Numbered from the stretch's first letter, positions 11,165 to 24,403 are shown. The stretch: DNA of 64,000 nucleotides from Dichomitus squalens LYAD-421 SS1 (GCF_000275845.1 NW_006766962.1:42171-106170); one strand, 5' to 3'. Numbers and translations: made by a program. Notes: generated from the sequence alone by a model not told the origin.

Positions 11165-14100
11165 TCAACCTCGAGACCGCCTTGTAGCTCGACGTTGTGC
11201 TTCGCGACACCGCTTGCTAGCACTCTGGATGACCTGCATCCAGATTTGACAGTCACGCGCCGATGACGCACGAAGAGCGACGGTATTGCCGCCGCGTGGA
11301 TATGCCATAACCAGCTGGAAGGTGAGATCATCTAGACCGTGTTGTGATGTTACCAATAGGACACCGGCATGATTGAGGGAAAACGAACCTCGGATCAGTC
11401 CTGAGACTTCGCGAACTTCTACTTCTGCCAGGGACAAAGGCTAGACGGCAAAAGTCATACCAGAACGAAACGAAACATGACGGTATGAGACGCACCATGC
11501 GATACAGCGACTTGGTGGTCTCCTCTGTGAGCACCAAGATGTCGTTGCACAGAAAGGCGCGTAGCTTCCGTCCGCTCTTCGCCTTCATTAGAGTCCCCTC
11601 TTTGAGAAGCTTTCTCTGACCCATATATCTTGTCGGCGCAGTGAGGTCAAGACGTCTGATCGGCGCGAGAGGATTCGTCAATCTGTAGCTAAGGTATATC
11701 TCATATTGTATGACGTACCCTTGCCCTACCCATAGATCTTTTGAGAGCTCTCGCAGGCGCTCCCTGCCTTCCTGCTCACGGATCGTCTCGTTGATGTGCT
11801 CGAGAACCGTTTCTGCCATTTGTTGTGCTCGCTCAACCTGACTGCGATCTTCGCCAGGTTCGGTATAATGGATGATCTGTGACGTCTGAGCATCCATCAT
11901 ACAGTAGTAACTGCGACGGTAGACCCACCTGCTTGAACAAGAGCGGATATCGAGTAATCCTCTGCACTATGGGATTGGTCAGAACGCAGGCGTGCCAGAC
12001 AAATGCAAGAAACATACTGGGCACGAGTAAATAACTAGACAAATCGAGATTCCGCGCGGTCGGATCGTCTCGTAGTCGCTGTAAGTGCATCAGAACTGAG
12101 GCAGCATTACTAGTGGAACAAGCTACCTGAAGAGCAGCTGCCAGCTCTTGATTCGACTGGCGCAGTGATTGCAGAACCTTGATGGCAGTGGCCTGATTGA
12201 CGCAATACTCCTGTGGAACGTTGTGAGTAAAGCCGGAGCTGTCACACGATCTATGCCGGACCTCACCATGTACACGCCCAAATTCGCTACGTTGGTTAAA
12301 AGGATATCCCCTATTCTATCAATGTACAATCGGCAGTCCTTTTGTCGCTCTTCCAGAGAGCTCAGGAAGGTCTACGATAGTCTGTGAGCAATAGAACGTC
12401 ATAGCTTACCAGTCGACGTACCGTGTTCATAAGGAGAATATCCTCAACGTTGGCAAACACGACAGTTCTCGCCTTCTCATCCAGGATGGAGTAGACATTG
12501 GTGTAGAAATGCTGAATATTGGAGACATCAGCCTTCGTCCGGTCATTCCTCTGAACGCGCCAGGCTGAACGCACTTCAACAATCAGCTGAAGGTCTCGCA
12601 CATACGCGGCTTCAGTAGCAATGAGCTCGAAAATGGCCTACAGTGATATCAGCATAACCAGCCCGAGGACGTATAGTAGACTATAAGCATACCTCCTGAC
12701 GACGACGTTCTCCAGGGGGAATCTCCTCCAACGCCGACCTGTCCACCAAACTCGCCCAGGACTGATAAAAGACAACACGTACATGGTTAGGATACTAACC
12801 TTCGCACCAGTGAGAACGCCACTTACAGAGCCGAACGCGGCATCCCCTTCCGGTGACGGCGAGGGCTCCCTCTGCAAGATCGGCGCCGAGATGACGGGTC
12901 TCGCAGGTGCTTCGTCATTCCCAGGTGTCTTGGAGCGGAAGAAGTGCAAGAAGGACGACGAGTGGGAACGCTGCTCCCCTTGCTCGGACGCTGTGGGTGT
13001 GAGCGGCGGGAAAGACGGAGCAGATGGGCTCGAGGCCGACGTGCCGCTCTCGACGGATGCCATCGACAGCCGGTTCATCGCGAGGTTGCTCTGCCGGTAT
13101 GCTTCATAGCGTTCGTACGCATCGTCCAGCCGCAGAGACGGGTTGCGCGAGTCCGCCTCGGGCACGGGAGGCAAGTCCTTCGTCGGGGACAAGTGAGATC
13201 TGGAGGGCCGTTCAGGTATTGCTGGAGCAGGCCTTCTCCGGCGACTTCTAACCCGTGCTGGCCGTGGGGGCGGGCGACGATCATCCTCCTTTATTATCAA
13301 TCCGGCTGCCTCAAGCACTCTTTGACGTTCTGCTGCCCGAGCATCCCGTTCCTGACGCTTAGCCTCTTCGCTCTGCTCGCCCTCCTTACCAGACTCATCC
13401 GACTCTGATTCGCTTGCAGTCATGTAGTCAGAACTTGAATCGTCCTCGTCGCTGTCCTCGTTGTCACTGTCAGAATCATCGGCCTCGATCTCACGAACAG
13501 GCTCAGAGTCTGTTGCCGTGGGAGGCTCTTTGGAACTCCTTGCGTCTGATGCCTCCAGGCGCTGCGGAATAGGCGTAGGCACGAGTGCTATGTATGTGAC
13601 GATGTCGCATTGAGATTTTGTATTGTCCGAGATTTAGTGGAGATACATGCAAAGAAAAATATGAGAACACTTCAGCCTGCCGGTAACGTAAACAATAGGG
13701 TCGGGGAGGAGCAGAAGTGTGAGTGACTAACCGTCTGCGAGCGCAAGGTACGCAGCGGGAACGATGAACACAATCCCGCCCTGCTCCGCCTTCCACCAAT
13801 CCGCATCTGATCTATCGACAATCGTCAACTGGTCGCCTTCTGCGAATGGCAATTCGTCCGCGTTGCTGCCGGCGTAGTCGTAGAGAGCATGAGCAATCAC
13901 TGGTAAGAGATTCCTTCAGGATTACACTATGTCAGTCAGGGAGACATTGCGGAGCTGCTTACCTGGCGTGATTTGCTCGACATAGGTCTTGGGGAAGAAG
14001 CCGCTCTTGCCATCCCGCACAACAGTGCCATGCCACCAATCTCCACCGGTCTTCGACGGGTGCGCAGTCAGGATGAGGTTCTCGCCGAAGCCTGTACATA

Positions 14101-17100
14101 ACAATCAGCTCAATTGGTCGATCTAAGGATCACGTATGGCACTCACTAAGCTCCTCTGGACGCTGAGCCTCATACGCATAGAGAGTGCGCACACGATACT
14201 CTACAACATACATAGTCAGTAGCGACTCCGCTCAACGACCCGACACGGGACTCACCGACACTCGAATCAACATCGGCGAGCGCGCCTTCATCCGACCCCT
14301 CGATCTGAATCTGCGGCACCACAGCAGCAGGTGCAGCCGGTTCCTCCTCTTCCTCAACAGTCGTAGGTAGCGTCTCTGACGGGAACCGTTGCACTGCCGA
14401 GCCCTCCGCCGCCAAGCCCGCGTACCAGTCCACCGACTCCCTATTGCTGCTCCTCGTGTTCTCCGGTTGAGACGGCTCATGCACCGGGGGCGGTTGCTCG
14501 TAGGAAGGCGTCGACTCCACGGGCGCAGCAGGGTTGATATGGGGAGGGGGAGCGGTGTCGCCGAGAACCCTTCCGGAGACGGGGGGGCCGCTCTTATCTA
14601 CCGTTTGCGCCTTCCGGAGCTTCCTGCCTGCTTGGATCGCGTTCAGCAGCGCACTGCGGTCTCCGGTAGGTGCAGGCACGGCAAGGGCGGGGGTACCAGG
14701 AGCCGGAGGAGCGGGCGGCGCAGCAGGAGCGGGAGGAGCTGGGGGAGCAACGGGCGCGGGAGGAGCAGGCGGCGCCGCGGGGACGTGGTTCGTCATCGGA
14801 GGGGCGGACGGCGGCGGAGGCGGTGGGGCGGGGACGGCAGGACTCGATGGCTCCGAGTGCTTCGAGGGGCCGGAGGCGGCAGCGGACTGGGGTCGGGACG
14901 GCGGGAGGATGTTGCCGAACAGTTGTTGCGCGAGCTTGTTGCGGGTATCCCGGGAGGAATCGATCTCATCGTCGCTGCTGTCGTCGTCGTCCTTCTCCTT
15001 GATGACGTCCCAGTCGTCGTCTTCGTCCGCAGGCGCGGTGTTATAGGACGTCTTGACGGCGGGAGGCGCGGGGCTCTTCGAGGGCGCAGGAGGCGCAGGG
15101 GGGGCCGCAGGCGCGGCAGCAGTTTGTGGCTTAAAGAAGGGATTAGTGCTCCCACTCGTTGATGCAGCAGGGGAAGGTGACGACGTAGGCCCTCCCTCCT
15201 TCATCATACGACTGAACGGGTTATGCGACGCCTTATCCGCGGACGGCACAGGAGGGCTCGCAAAGGGAGGCGCAGGGGGGGCAGGCGGAGACACCGCTGC
15301 GGGAGGCTCAGGCGCGGGCGGAGGAGCGGGCGCGGGTGGAGGAGCAGGTGCCGCAGGAGGTGGAGGAGCGGGAGTCGACGCAACAGACCTCTGTTGAGAT
15401 TGCTCGGCGAGCATACGCCTGCGCGCCTCGTACTGCTGCTCGGCTAAACGCGCCTCTTCCTCCTCTCTCTCAAGCTGCTTGAGACGAGCAAGACGCTCCT
15501 CGCGTTGCTTCCGCAGCGCCTCTTCGCGCGCACGAATGGCCTCTTCCTCAGGATCGACTACAGGCGCCGCGGGGGCGGGCGGCACAGCAGGAGGGGCAGG
15601 AGCAGGGGGGGGAGGGGCGGGAGCTGCTGCAGCTGCACGCGGAGCAGGAGGGCGTGGAGCAGGACCCTTGCGAGGCGGTGGAGGGGCAGGTGGCTTGGCC
15701 TTGGTTGCGGGAGGAGGAGTAGGCTTGGGAGTAGGGACTTGAGGAGTCGCAGCAGCAGGAATCGGAGGGGCGGACGTGGTACTCGGAGACGTAGGGCTCT
15801 TACCCTCTTTAAGTGCCTTCTCGCCCTCGAGGCGTTCTCTCCGGATACGCTCGCGCTCCTCGGCTTCGCGCTCAGCCTGCTTGGCCTTCTCCTCGGCCTC
15901 TCTTCTCTCCTTCTCGATGCGGTCTTCAACGCTGGTATCGATCTGGCTCGAGGGTGAGGGCGAAGGAGCGACGACACCGAGAGCCGCCATACGCTCCCGA
16001 ATCTTCTGCTGAACGAGGGCCTGCCGTTCCTCCGCAGTCATGGGCTTCTTTGGAGTAGCAGAAGGTGCGGGAGGAGGGGCACGTGGAGCAGGGGTAGATG
16101 CAGCTGGCGGCGGCGGCGCAGGTGGGGCGGGCTCACGGACTACAGGACTGCGAGGGCGGTCGTAGTCCCGGTCGCGCTCACGGTTACGCGAGTACGGTCG
16201 ATCGCGGTCGTAGTCACGATCAAAGTCGCGGTCTCGATAGCTATCGCGTTCACGGCTCCGCTCTCTATCCCTGTCCCCATACGCGCTGCGGGGCCGGTCA
16301 TAATCACGATCCCGGTCGTCGCGGTACCGCGAAGAATAGCTGTCACGGTCGTCGAAGCGGCCAAACCTCTCGTTGCGGCGGTCGCGGTCGCGGGCCCACT
16401 CACGCTTCTCGCGCTCCTTGCGCGCCTCACGGTCCTTGATCCGCCGCTCGAGGTCAGGGAGCTTCTCATGCATGAGTTCCAAGAGTTCACGCTCAAGCTT
16501 CCGGCGCTCGTCGTCCTTCGAGACCGAGCGCGGGCCGCGGGAGACGTACTCGAGATCCTCCTGTACTCTCTTGACGCGATACTTGAGGTCGGACATTTCC
16601 CGCTCGAGAGCGTCGTCCTCGGCTGTTCTGGCGGCGGTCTCGTCAGCGACCCGATCAAGCATCTTGGCGGTGTTCTCCAGCTGGCGCTTCATGTCGTCTA
16701 GATCCGCAGAGGGGCTAGCGCTCTCGTTCGTCGTCCTGATCGCGGAACGGTCGACATGCCTCGAGCGAGGCTGATAGAAGCCACCAGCTGGCGTCTCGTC
16801 ATTGTACTTGTAAACGGTGGCATCCTGACGGCCGCCAGCGCCCGTTGCGTTGTTGTAGAACGATCGTTCTCGCATCTTTGACGTAGGACCCGGGTCAAGG
16901 CCAGCAGGTGAGCGAGCACGAGTGTCGTGCTTGAGGATGTCCTTGAGCACATCGACCGAAGACTCCAGGTCGCGGTGTGATGGGGGAACAAGCTCTTGCG
17001 GGAGAACTTCAGGGATCTCATTGCCATTCAACTCTGATCTGCCGGTCAGAAATGGACAAAATCGCGTAGAAACAACAACGCACTCCGGTAGATGAGGCCC

Positions 17101-18041
17101 ATCGCTACATGGAACTCAGCCAAATTGAGTTTGCCCCGATTATCCACGTCCGCAAGAGCCCTGCGATTGCACTGAGCATTCATAGCCCGCAGACGCATGC
17201 CAAGGTTAAGCACTCACCAGATCTTGGCCAGATCGTTCCTATCCAACCCGCTCTGCCCGAAGACCTCCAGCGCAGTCTGCCCGTTGATGAACCCGGTGCC
17301 TTGAGTGTCCCAAGCCCTGAATATCTGATCGTACTGTTTCTTCTCGGCCTTGGACAGGGCCCACGGCACCTTGGGCGTCGCATTCCCGCGCTGAGCCTGA
17401 TTGTGCTGCATGAACGATTGCTGGAGGTTGAAGCCGTTCTGCTGCTGCTGGAACTGCGGAAGACCCGCAGCGTTGAACGGTGCAGAGGTGTTCGCGGGAA
17501 GGAACGTGTTCGTCATCATAGTGAGCCTGGGGTCGACCCATCCTGTGGCTTGCGGAACAAGGGGACGCAGCCCCCCAAATCCGGTGGGCTGCGACTGGAG
17601 CGCCGAGAGGCCGGGGGAAGTATTCAAGAACTGACTAGGTTGTTGTGTGCTGAGAAAGCCACTGGTCTGTTGAGGTTGTTGTTGTTGAAATTGCGAAGGA
17701 ATGGGAGGGACGGGGGGTACAGGAGGGGGCGGGGCGCGTTGCTGGAACCCGCCGCCGGGGAATCCAGTCTGCTGAGGTTGCAGCTGCCCTGGGAATCCAG
17801 TCTGCTGAGGTTGCAGCTGACTTGGGAATCCAGTCTGTTGAGGCTGCTGAAATCCCTGTTGCTGAGGCTGCTGGAAGCCTTGTTGGGGAAATCCTGTCTG
17901 CTGGGGCTGCTGGAAGCCCGGACGCTGGCCGGGGAAGCCAGTGGGCTGCGCTGTTAGCGGCTGGAACTGCTGCTGCTGTTGCTGCTGGGGATTAAACCCC
18001 GTCTGCATGGGATATTGGTAGCCTTGTCCCCACTGCGCCAT
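11165..18041 (-). CDS. CIN1: Cin1/intersectin-like endocytic scaffold with Pan1-like front and DH-PH RhoGEF tail
   Basis: Sixteen exons sum to 5985 nt, exactly in frame, giving 1994 residues. Exon ends (minus strand): 18041-17218, 17160-17084, 17033-14256, 14200-14147, 14091-13963, 13899-13732, 13587-12827, 12761-12693, 12637-12422, 12371-12267, 12210-12127, 12078-12018, 11966-11929, 11876-11719, 11682-11496, 11440-11165. Domain order: Gln/Pro-rich front with QTGF repeats (1-225); one EH domain (about 236-310, LADVDNRGKLNLAEFHVAM, then YRKLNGNEIPEVLP); coiled coil and Arg/Asp repeats; Pro-rich region; a WH2 actin-binding motif near 1090 (ALLNAIQAGRKLRKAQ); two SH3 domains (about 1227-1287 and 1288-1343); an acidic Ser-rich linker; DH (about 1612-1825, MQRITRYPLLFKQIIHYT); PH (about 1860-1985). 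Relatives act at actin patches in endocytosis and as Rho/Cdc42 exchange factors. Only one EH domain is seen where many relatives have two. Confidence 0.93.
17560..18005 (-). repeat. QTGF-type tandem peptide repeats in the Cin1-like protein
   Basis: The first exon encodes about eight spaced copies of (Q/P)TGF set in Gln/Pro/Gly-rich spacers, plus a run of seven Gln codons near residue 19-25. At the DNA level this makes near-identical CTGCTGAGG units. Such repeats are usual at the front of Pan1-like scaffolds and are prone to length change. Confidence 0.8.
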
Positions 18042-19340
18042 CGGGGGCAGTTATCGTCGCCGTGAGGGTCGTGGTGGTCGTCGCAGTCAAGGGGAAGCAA
18101 TCGTTTTAGCGCCCATGACGCACGGCGCTAGGCGTGCCTGAGTCTGGTCGCAGCCTGTCGCAGCAGACGAGTCGCAGGCAGCTTGGGCACCAACGTTGTA
18201 GAGTCGAGGGGATTAAGACAGTCACATACATGCGCAGATGAGTGTTCGGTTTGATAGCATTCGCAGAGGATACGGTACATATGTACATGACAGATAGGCT
18301 ACGGGAGACAGCGCAGCTGAGGCGAGGGTACCAAGGTCTCTTCACGAACCTGCCCACCTCCAGAAACTCACCCGTCAATTGACGCTTCATTGAACGAAAG
18401 TTGAGGCGTTGGCTGAGAACAAACAGGTTTGTCAGTCACATGATGCATAATGGTTGGTGAAGGACCTCGATGAAGGATCAGAGAACCGCGTCTCGACAGT
18501 TGCCAACTTCCAGAGGAAGTGGCTCTCAGACGGCACTTCCTATTTGCATTCGGTTGGGGATCATCCGAAGTGGCAGACGGCACTGCGAGGAGTCGGAACA
18601 GACACTCACTATCCTGGATCATAGAGCAAGGTCGAATGGGACGTGTTAAGGCAAATCCCCGGACCTCGAGGACCCAAATGGTACGTGTAGGTGGGGGTGA
18701 GGCCTGTAGAAAATAAGTTAGCATGCCTGTCACTATGCAGTGTAGAGGGGATGCAGGATCAGTGGTGCAAAATGTTTGGCTGTATGCTCTGCCTTCTCGT
18801 CAAAGCTCGAAGCTACGACTGGGGCGGCAGCGTTCTCATCATACAGAAAAAAGACGTTGATACTTGCCTAGGAGTGGTTGATGTCGACAGCGACATGGAC
18901 AAGAATCGACGTTCAACTAAAAACTGTGCCGCCAGCTTTTTGAGTGTCTACGAAGCCACGTGGTCTCTGTTGTCGCATCGGGCAAGACCTTCCCAAAGGG
19001 TACTCCTGTATGCAACGCCCACAATATTGTCCATGAGGTTAACGCCCCCCTCGTGGCAACAAGTTATCAATTCCTCTGAGTGTTGTGACCACATTCTGCT
19101 ATAGTCCTACAATACGACGGGGAAACGTGAGCAGTATCAATGAACCTCCCTGAAGCACGGGAATTGTCTAAGCGCCCATTTTGCCTTGCCGCCGGCTGCA
19201 GGACGGCGGACTGACGAGGCCGTTCGGCTCTGCGTCTACCATCCTACAATACGTACCAGGCAGTCCCGTAATACACACATATCTAACTTGCTTCACACAC
19301 CATAATACCGCTAGAACCCCCAGCATACTACTTTGAGACC
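18042..19340. other. Intergenic, 1.3 kb, no gene seen
   Basis: It contains the promoters of the divergent Cin1-like and OPA3-like genes. The ORFs here are short and either lack ATG or show no protein-like composition. I see no repeats and no RNA genes. Confidence 0.5.
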
Positions 19341-20206
19341 ATGGCCACCGCAAAGATCGCGTCACTTGTCATCCGAGTGAGTCCGGATCCTGCTGCAGGC
19401 TTCATGTCTCTGAAAGGTGCAAGACGCTAGCAAAACCTATCAGCAACCAAATAAAGGCTCAGGCTAAGCAGTGAGTCCTCTTCATTGCCCGTCAAGTGGG
19501 AAGGATATGCCAATGTGACCCACTAGACATGAACGGTTCCGTAACCTGTGCGTCGGCCTCGCGCAGCGGATGTACCAGACCGAAGTGAGGCTCCGCACCA
19601 ATCTCCTCGGAGAACCTGCAAAACATGTTCGCCCGCTCTCAGAAACGAAGTATGTTATCTTGAATCCTTGCTTCCGTTAGCCACGGTTCACATAGGGGAC
19701 GCGTCTTTGCAGGGCGATTGAGAGCGGGGCTAACACGCTCGCAGAAGGCTTTTTATTTGCGGTCGCGGCCGGTCTCATCTTAGGGGAACAGTATCGATCT
19801 ACACGCAACCAGTCCAAACGACGAGACGCGGTCGATGACCAGCTCGACGAACTCAAGTCCAGCGTGGAGAGCCTGAGCTCGCGGTTGGACGCGCTTGCTC
19901 GACAGCAGGAGGAGAGGATGGAGGAAGAGTCGGTGCGGTACGTGTTGCGCTCTCCATACTGTCGACATGTGCTGGAGTTAAATGCGGATGTGATAACCTA
20001 CGATCAGGCATGACGAGTTGGCGCGAATATTGCAGAGAGTGGTGGAGATTGGGCTGAGAGGAAGGTGGGCCGAGTTCGAGGGTACGCCGTTGCCTTTGCC
20101 CCTCATCGACCTCACGAAGAGCCGTGCGACATCGCCGCCCACTCTGTCAGAATCTGCAAACGGTCCTCAAGATACCCCGTCTCCGAGCACTTCGTCATCA
20201 CAGTAG
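19341..20206 (+). CDS. OPA3-like mitochondrial protein
   Basis: Five exons (19341-19376, 19424-19470, 19527-19649, 19713-19937, 20008-20206) close to 209 residues. The tiny first exon encodes MATAKIASLVIR, followed by LAKPISNQIKAQAKQHERFR and CVGLAQRMYQTEVRLRTNLL. Then come LAEGFLFAVAAGLILGEQYR (a hydrophobic segment) and a coiled coil (VDDQLDELKSSVESLSSRLD). This is the standard OPA3 layout. OPA3 proteins sit on mitochondrial membranes and affect mitochondrial shape and lipid metabolism; the precise function in fungi is unclear. The C-terminal tail is Ser/Pro-rich and probably disordered. Confidence 0.92.
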
Positions 20207-20632
20207 TCTTTCTCACGCACGGCCTAAATGCCATTACATAGACTTTGAATATAATCTTAATCCATCTGCTAGCTCATCTACTCATACTTGCAAGCTTCAG
20301 CACTTATGTAGATCTCACACATCTTCATACTCGTATGAACAAACCAGCAACAACGGACCACCGCGGCGTACGCCGGTAAGTCCTTACAAGTCACCGCGCG
20401 TAGAAAGTCATATTACGCTCGACCTCCTCCAACGCGTCGGGTTATGACTCTATCGCGTCGTGAACTGGTAATATGTTACGTAACGGTCCATGTCTCAGCC
20501 AAATGGTCTTCCGCTGACATCCGGACACGTTGGCTTGACATGCTGCAATCGTCTCTTGAACTCAACCCACCATGTAGGTGTGCATGCCGGTATGCTATTC
20601 ATCGCTCACAACACCCTTCCCGTCTAGTCGCG

Positions 20633-22480
20633 ATGAGCACGAAGACTCCTGATCTCCCTTTCTCGGAATTCGTATCCCTTCTACCCGCAGCAGACCTCGC
20701 CGATCTCGCAGGACTCTCCGCTTCAGCTGTGCGAGAGCGAACGTTGGCCAAGGCAGAAGAGCACCGTCGCTTTGCGCTCGCACTGCTCTCGATCCACAAC
20801 GCCGTCTCCCCTGTCCATCGGCTTCCGTTCGAACTCCTGTCGGCCATTTTCCGAGCAGCGTGGAAGGATCGCTCGAGCCTGCGCATGACTCATGTTTGTC
20901 GCAGGTGGCGCTCCACCGCCCTCCAGACTCCGGAGCTATGGGCGGACGCAACTGCCTGTGAATCATTCTCTCTCGCTGGGCCTGATCACCCCCTTCTCGA
21001 ATACTCCTACATGGACTCCCTCCTGGAACGCTCTGCTCCGCATGACGTCTGTATGACTATATCCCACTTCCCTGAAGCACTTCGCTTTCATCTACTGCCT
21101 CACATCTCCAGGATCGCCGTCTTGGAAATCAAAGTCCACAGTGCCAAACAACTACATAACCTGTGGGAGACTCTCCACGGAGGAGTGCCCAGCCTCGAAG
21201 AGCTCTATATCCTATGTCCAGTCGCGAACTATCTAGACATGTATCCTCGTACGTGGCTTAATAAGTGGGGATCACAAGTCGCCTGCAAGGCATTACCGAA
21301 TGGGAGCCTCCCACGCCTCCGTCACCTCGAATGACCAGGAGCTCTCTTCCCGCTCATTGCGTGCGGAACCTTAACACACGTCACTATATACAATCCTCGC
21401 CCCGATAACCCCGACATACGCTTGCCCTCAGCCACCCATCTGTACGAGGCGCTCGGGACATGTAGGGAGACGTTGGAAGTACTCACGATGTTACAAGTGC
21501 TGCCAACGCCCCGACCAAGCAGTGTCACCTGGCAGCATGGCGAACCTATGCACCTCCCCACCCTCTGCCATCTTCACATCGTCGATGGAAGCACGTTTGC
21601 TTCCAGTCCCCTCGTCGGTTTGATCCTACCTCCTACTTGTCGCATTCACCTGAGCGATGACCAGTGCGCCGATGACCCGTGCAATTGTGCCTATGATTCG
21701 CGAACCAATCACTGCCCCTGGCTAGATCCCGACGAACGCACTCTCGAGACCATCCATTCCTTGCTCTCTGCGGTCTCTCAAGTCAAGTTGAGCCTTCACT
21801 ACCGGTTCAATATGCAGTGCTACACACAGGATGGCAGTACTCGTACTCCTTCGGAACGCTTTCGAGCGGAGAGTGTCGGCCACTCGCCGCCAGTGGATAC
21901 GTTTGTCGTGCCGCTCTTCCGTCCCGCAGCACCGATGTTATGGACCAACATCACACACCTGGTCCTGGATATCGATAGATGGCATTCGACCAAGCCGGCA
22001 CTCTTAGAGCCCTTCCCGCACCTCGTACGGGTAGAGATCAACATAGAAGGGGATCCTGGGGAGACTCTCAGTTTGCTGCAGAGGCCGGGAGGGAGCAATT
22101 CCGACGGCACGAGCTCGAGCGCGCTAGTGTGTCCGTCTCTTCGAGAACTCGTAACATGGGTGGAAGTACCCAAAGGCACTCTTCGCGCGCTTTTGGAGCC
22201 GCGGAACTTGGGAGACCTTGAGGAGTACGTGACCAAAAGGTTACGACAATTCAGAGACGTCCTTGAATCTCGAGCTTCCGACTCGCCAGGCCTCAGTCGG
22301 CTCACGTATCTGGAAATTCATGAACACGAAGACTGGTCCTTGGCTCAGACGGAGCCCAAAGTCGCAGTTGATGATCTCTCTACTATAGATTCGACGGCGA
22401 TAGAAGCCATTCTTGAGAGTTTGGACGACTTGGTGGACGGGGAGTTCGTGTTCAGAGGGTTCCGGTATTATACCATGTAG
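20633..22480 (+). pseudogene. F-box protein gene broken by one in-frame TGA
   Basis: From the ATG at 20633 the frame encodes a coiled N terminus, then an F-box (VHRLPFELLSAIFRAAWKD with THVCRRWRSTALQTPELWAD), then an LRR-like helical region as in the large Agaricomycete F-box family. A TGA at 21332-21334 stops it after RLRHLE. The very next codons, in the same frame, continue as PGALFPLIACGTLTHVTIYN and run without further stops to 22480. No plausible intron removes the TGA. It would be about 615 residues if read through. A CGA-to-TGA or TGG-to-TGA transition is the simplest cause. It could be a true null allele, a polymorphism or an assembly error. Confidence 0.75.
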
Positions 22481-22895
22481 CTCCTCGTAGTCGCATAGGC
22501 TATGGTCTGTCATGGCGCGGAACCAGTATTGACTTTAAGAAACGCTTCGGACTTGTGACCGTAGAGGGCTACCCGGAGTAAAGACTACAACGAGATTCTC
22601 CCCATACACCTTCTCCTGATTTCCTCGAGAAGATCTTGACGGATGTCGGCAAGATCGCAAAAGTCATAGTGTACTTTCGTACACCGCAGCCCTAGGATTT
22701 CCTAATACTTCCTGTGCAGATCACAACCCGTAGCCCTTGTACAATCCGATGTTCGGCACCTTGCTCTCCCATTCACAAGTCGACGAGAGCCGCATACCGA
22801 CCGGGGCTTCTGCAAGTCCTATAACAATCAACCAATGATATATCGCTGCTGGTCGTACATGGATATCTCTTGCTCTTGTACACGGGAGTCTCGCC
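22481..22895. other. Intergenic between convergent genes, no gene seen
   Basis: This is 3' flanking sequence of the F-box gene and the inositol kinase gene. No repeat or ORF of note. Confidence 0.5.
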
Positions 22896-24080
22896 TCATG
22901 AAGCTGGGGCGGCCTCTGTCGACGCGATCACCGCCTTAGTCTGTTGGATACGCCCGTCCAGGAGGGTCAGGATCGTGTCCACGCCCTTCAGCACCCCCTC
23001 GTCAGGCCCGATCCCGGGCACGACCTTCGTGTGCGCAAAGTCGATGAGCTTGACAAGGTATGGTGGGCCCACGCGCTTTTCATCTTCATCTTCATCCTCG
23101 TCCTCCTCGTCTTCTTCGTCTTCGTCTTCAGCCGCCTCCTCGAGCCACTTCAGTCCCTCACGTGCGCGCCCCCAGTCTGCCTCGTAGATGATAAGCAGAC
23201 TCCCGCCTACCATGCGCATGTGCACCTGGGCGAGCGCCTCTCGGATCTCAGCGACGTCCTCCCTCATCGACTCGAGTATGGGCAAGAGAACGTCTGGAGG
23301 GAGACCGGTCCCCGTCGCAGGCGCCTCACTACTTGCACCTCCAGAACTTGGGTTTGCGAGTTCGTCGTACGTGACCCCAAAAGGGAAGAATCGCGCGATG
23401 CCGTCCGGGAGGTCGGCGGGTTTGATGGATTTGCCGTACGCCTTGGGTGTGTTGACCGCCTTTCCGGTGGTGATATCGTATACCTGCCATATGCGCGACG
23501 TCAGCCCAGCGTCGTGAAGCCTCTATAGCATGGTATAAACGAACCTGGAAACCTGTCAGGCGCACGCCTGTCTCGAGCGACGTCGTCTCGCGCGCAGTCT
23601 TCTCCATACGCGCACGCTTCTCAGGGCTAGCTTCGTCGTCGTACAGGACCGTTCCGAGCTTGACGTCGAGGATATTAGGCTTCGCGAACGAGTGCGAGAG
23701 GTTCTCCAGCACTAGGGACTGTGTAGCCACCGAGCGCGCCGGTAAGTACGACATGTGCGATCGGGCCGCTGCACAACAGACGGGTACTTATCTTTCTCAG
23801 CCTCCGTCGCCACCTCGACGACCTTGAACTGACTGCCCTCTTCTGGCGCTGGCGCAGTGTCATCAACCTTTCCTTCGAGGCGGAGCGTGCCGTAGAATTT
23901 CGGGACAAACGGGCGCAGTGGCGCAAACCCGGGATCGGCGATGACAGTTTGGTAAAACGCGACCTCGGTAGGGTGCGCGGGCTTGATGAGGAGCGATCCG
24001 TCCTCGCTCGTGAGCACGCCTGGATGACCGCCAACCTGCGAGTCGAGCGGGATTACTTTCGAGCTACCTGAAGCAGACAT
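22896..24080 (-). CDS. ARG82: Inositol polyphosphate multikinase (Ipk2/Arg82 type)
   Basis: Three exons (24080-23778, 23718-23545, 23483-22896) give 354 residues. The family signature PxxxDxKxG is PNILDVKLG at about residue 115. The later motifs are GGSLLIIYE (SSLL-type) and LIDFAHT (the metal-binding IDF motif). Members phosphorylate IP3 and IP4 to higher inositol phosphates in the nucleus and tune transcription and phosphate signalling. An acidic run of Asp and Glu codons (23082-23138) sits between the last two motifs, a common feature of fungal homologues. The first intron has an atypical GTTGTG donor; it is the only one I found that keeps the frame, so that junction is less sure. The gene is divergent from the small gene at 24404. 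Confidence 0.92.
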
Positions 24081-24403
24081 GACGGCGAGAGATCGCTATG
24101 CGAGGCTAAAGAGCAGGGTGGTGATGGTATCAATGCAAGCTCGCGGGCGTTCGTGCGGCGGGAGACTGAGCGCAGCCCTGTAAGTTCAATCGCCTTGTCT
24201 AAGGCTGTGATCGCCACGAGTCTCTGTAAATTTGCCAAGTACCATCGTTCTTGTATGCGGAATACTGGCACGAGTCGTAGTAGGAAGATAAAGCGGGTGG
24301 AGATGGCCGTGGAGAACAAAGAAGCTGTGCGTTCTATTCTCGTCCGACTTCACTTCAAACCACCAAGTACTATCATCCGCCTTCACTTGACGATCTAAAC
24401 ACA

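Noticed and set aside
14389..15397. Long plus-strand ORFs, rich in Gly and Arg, opposite the Cin1-like gene
   Set aside because: They are the antisense of the Pro/Ala-rich region of the real gene. High GC keeps them open. No ATG context, family or intron pattern supports them.
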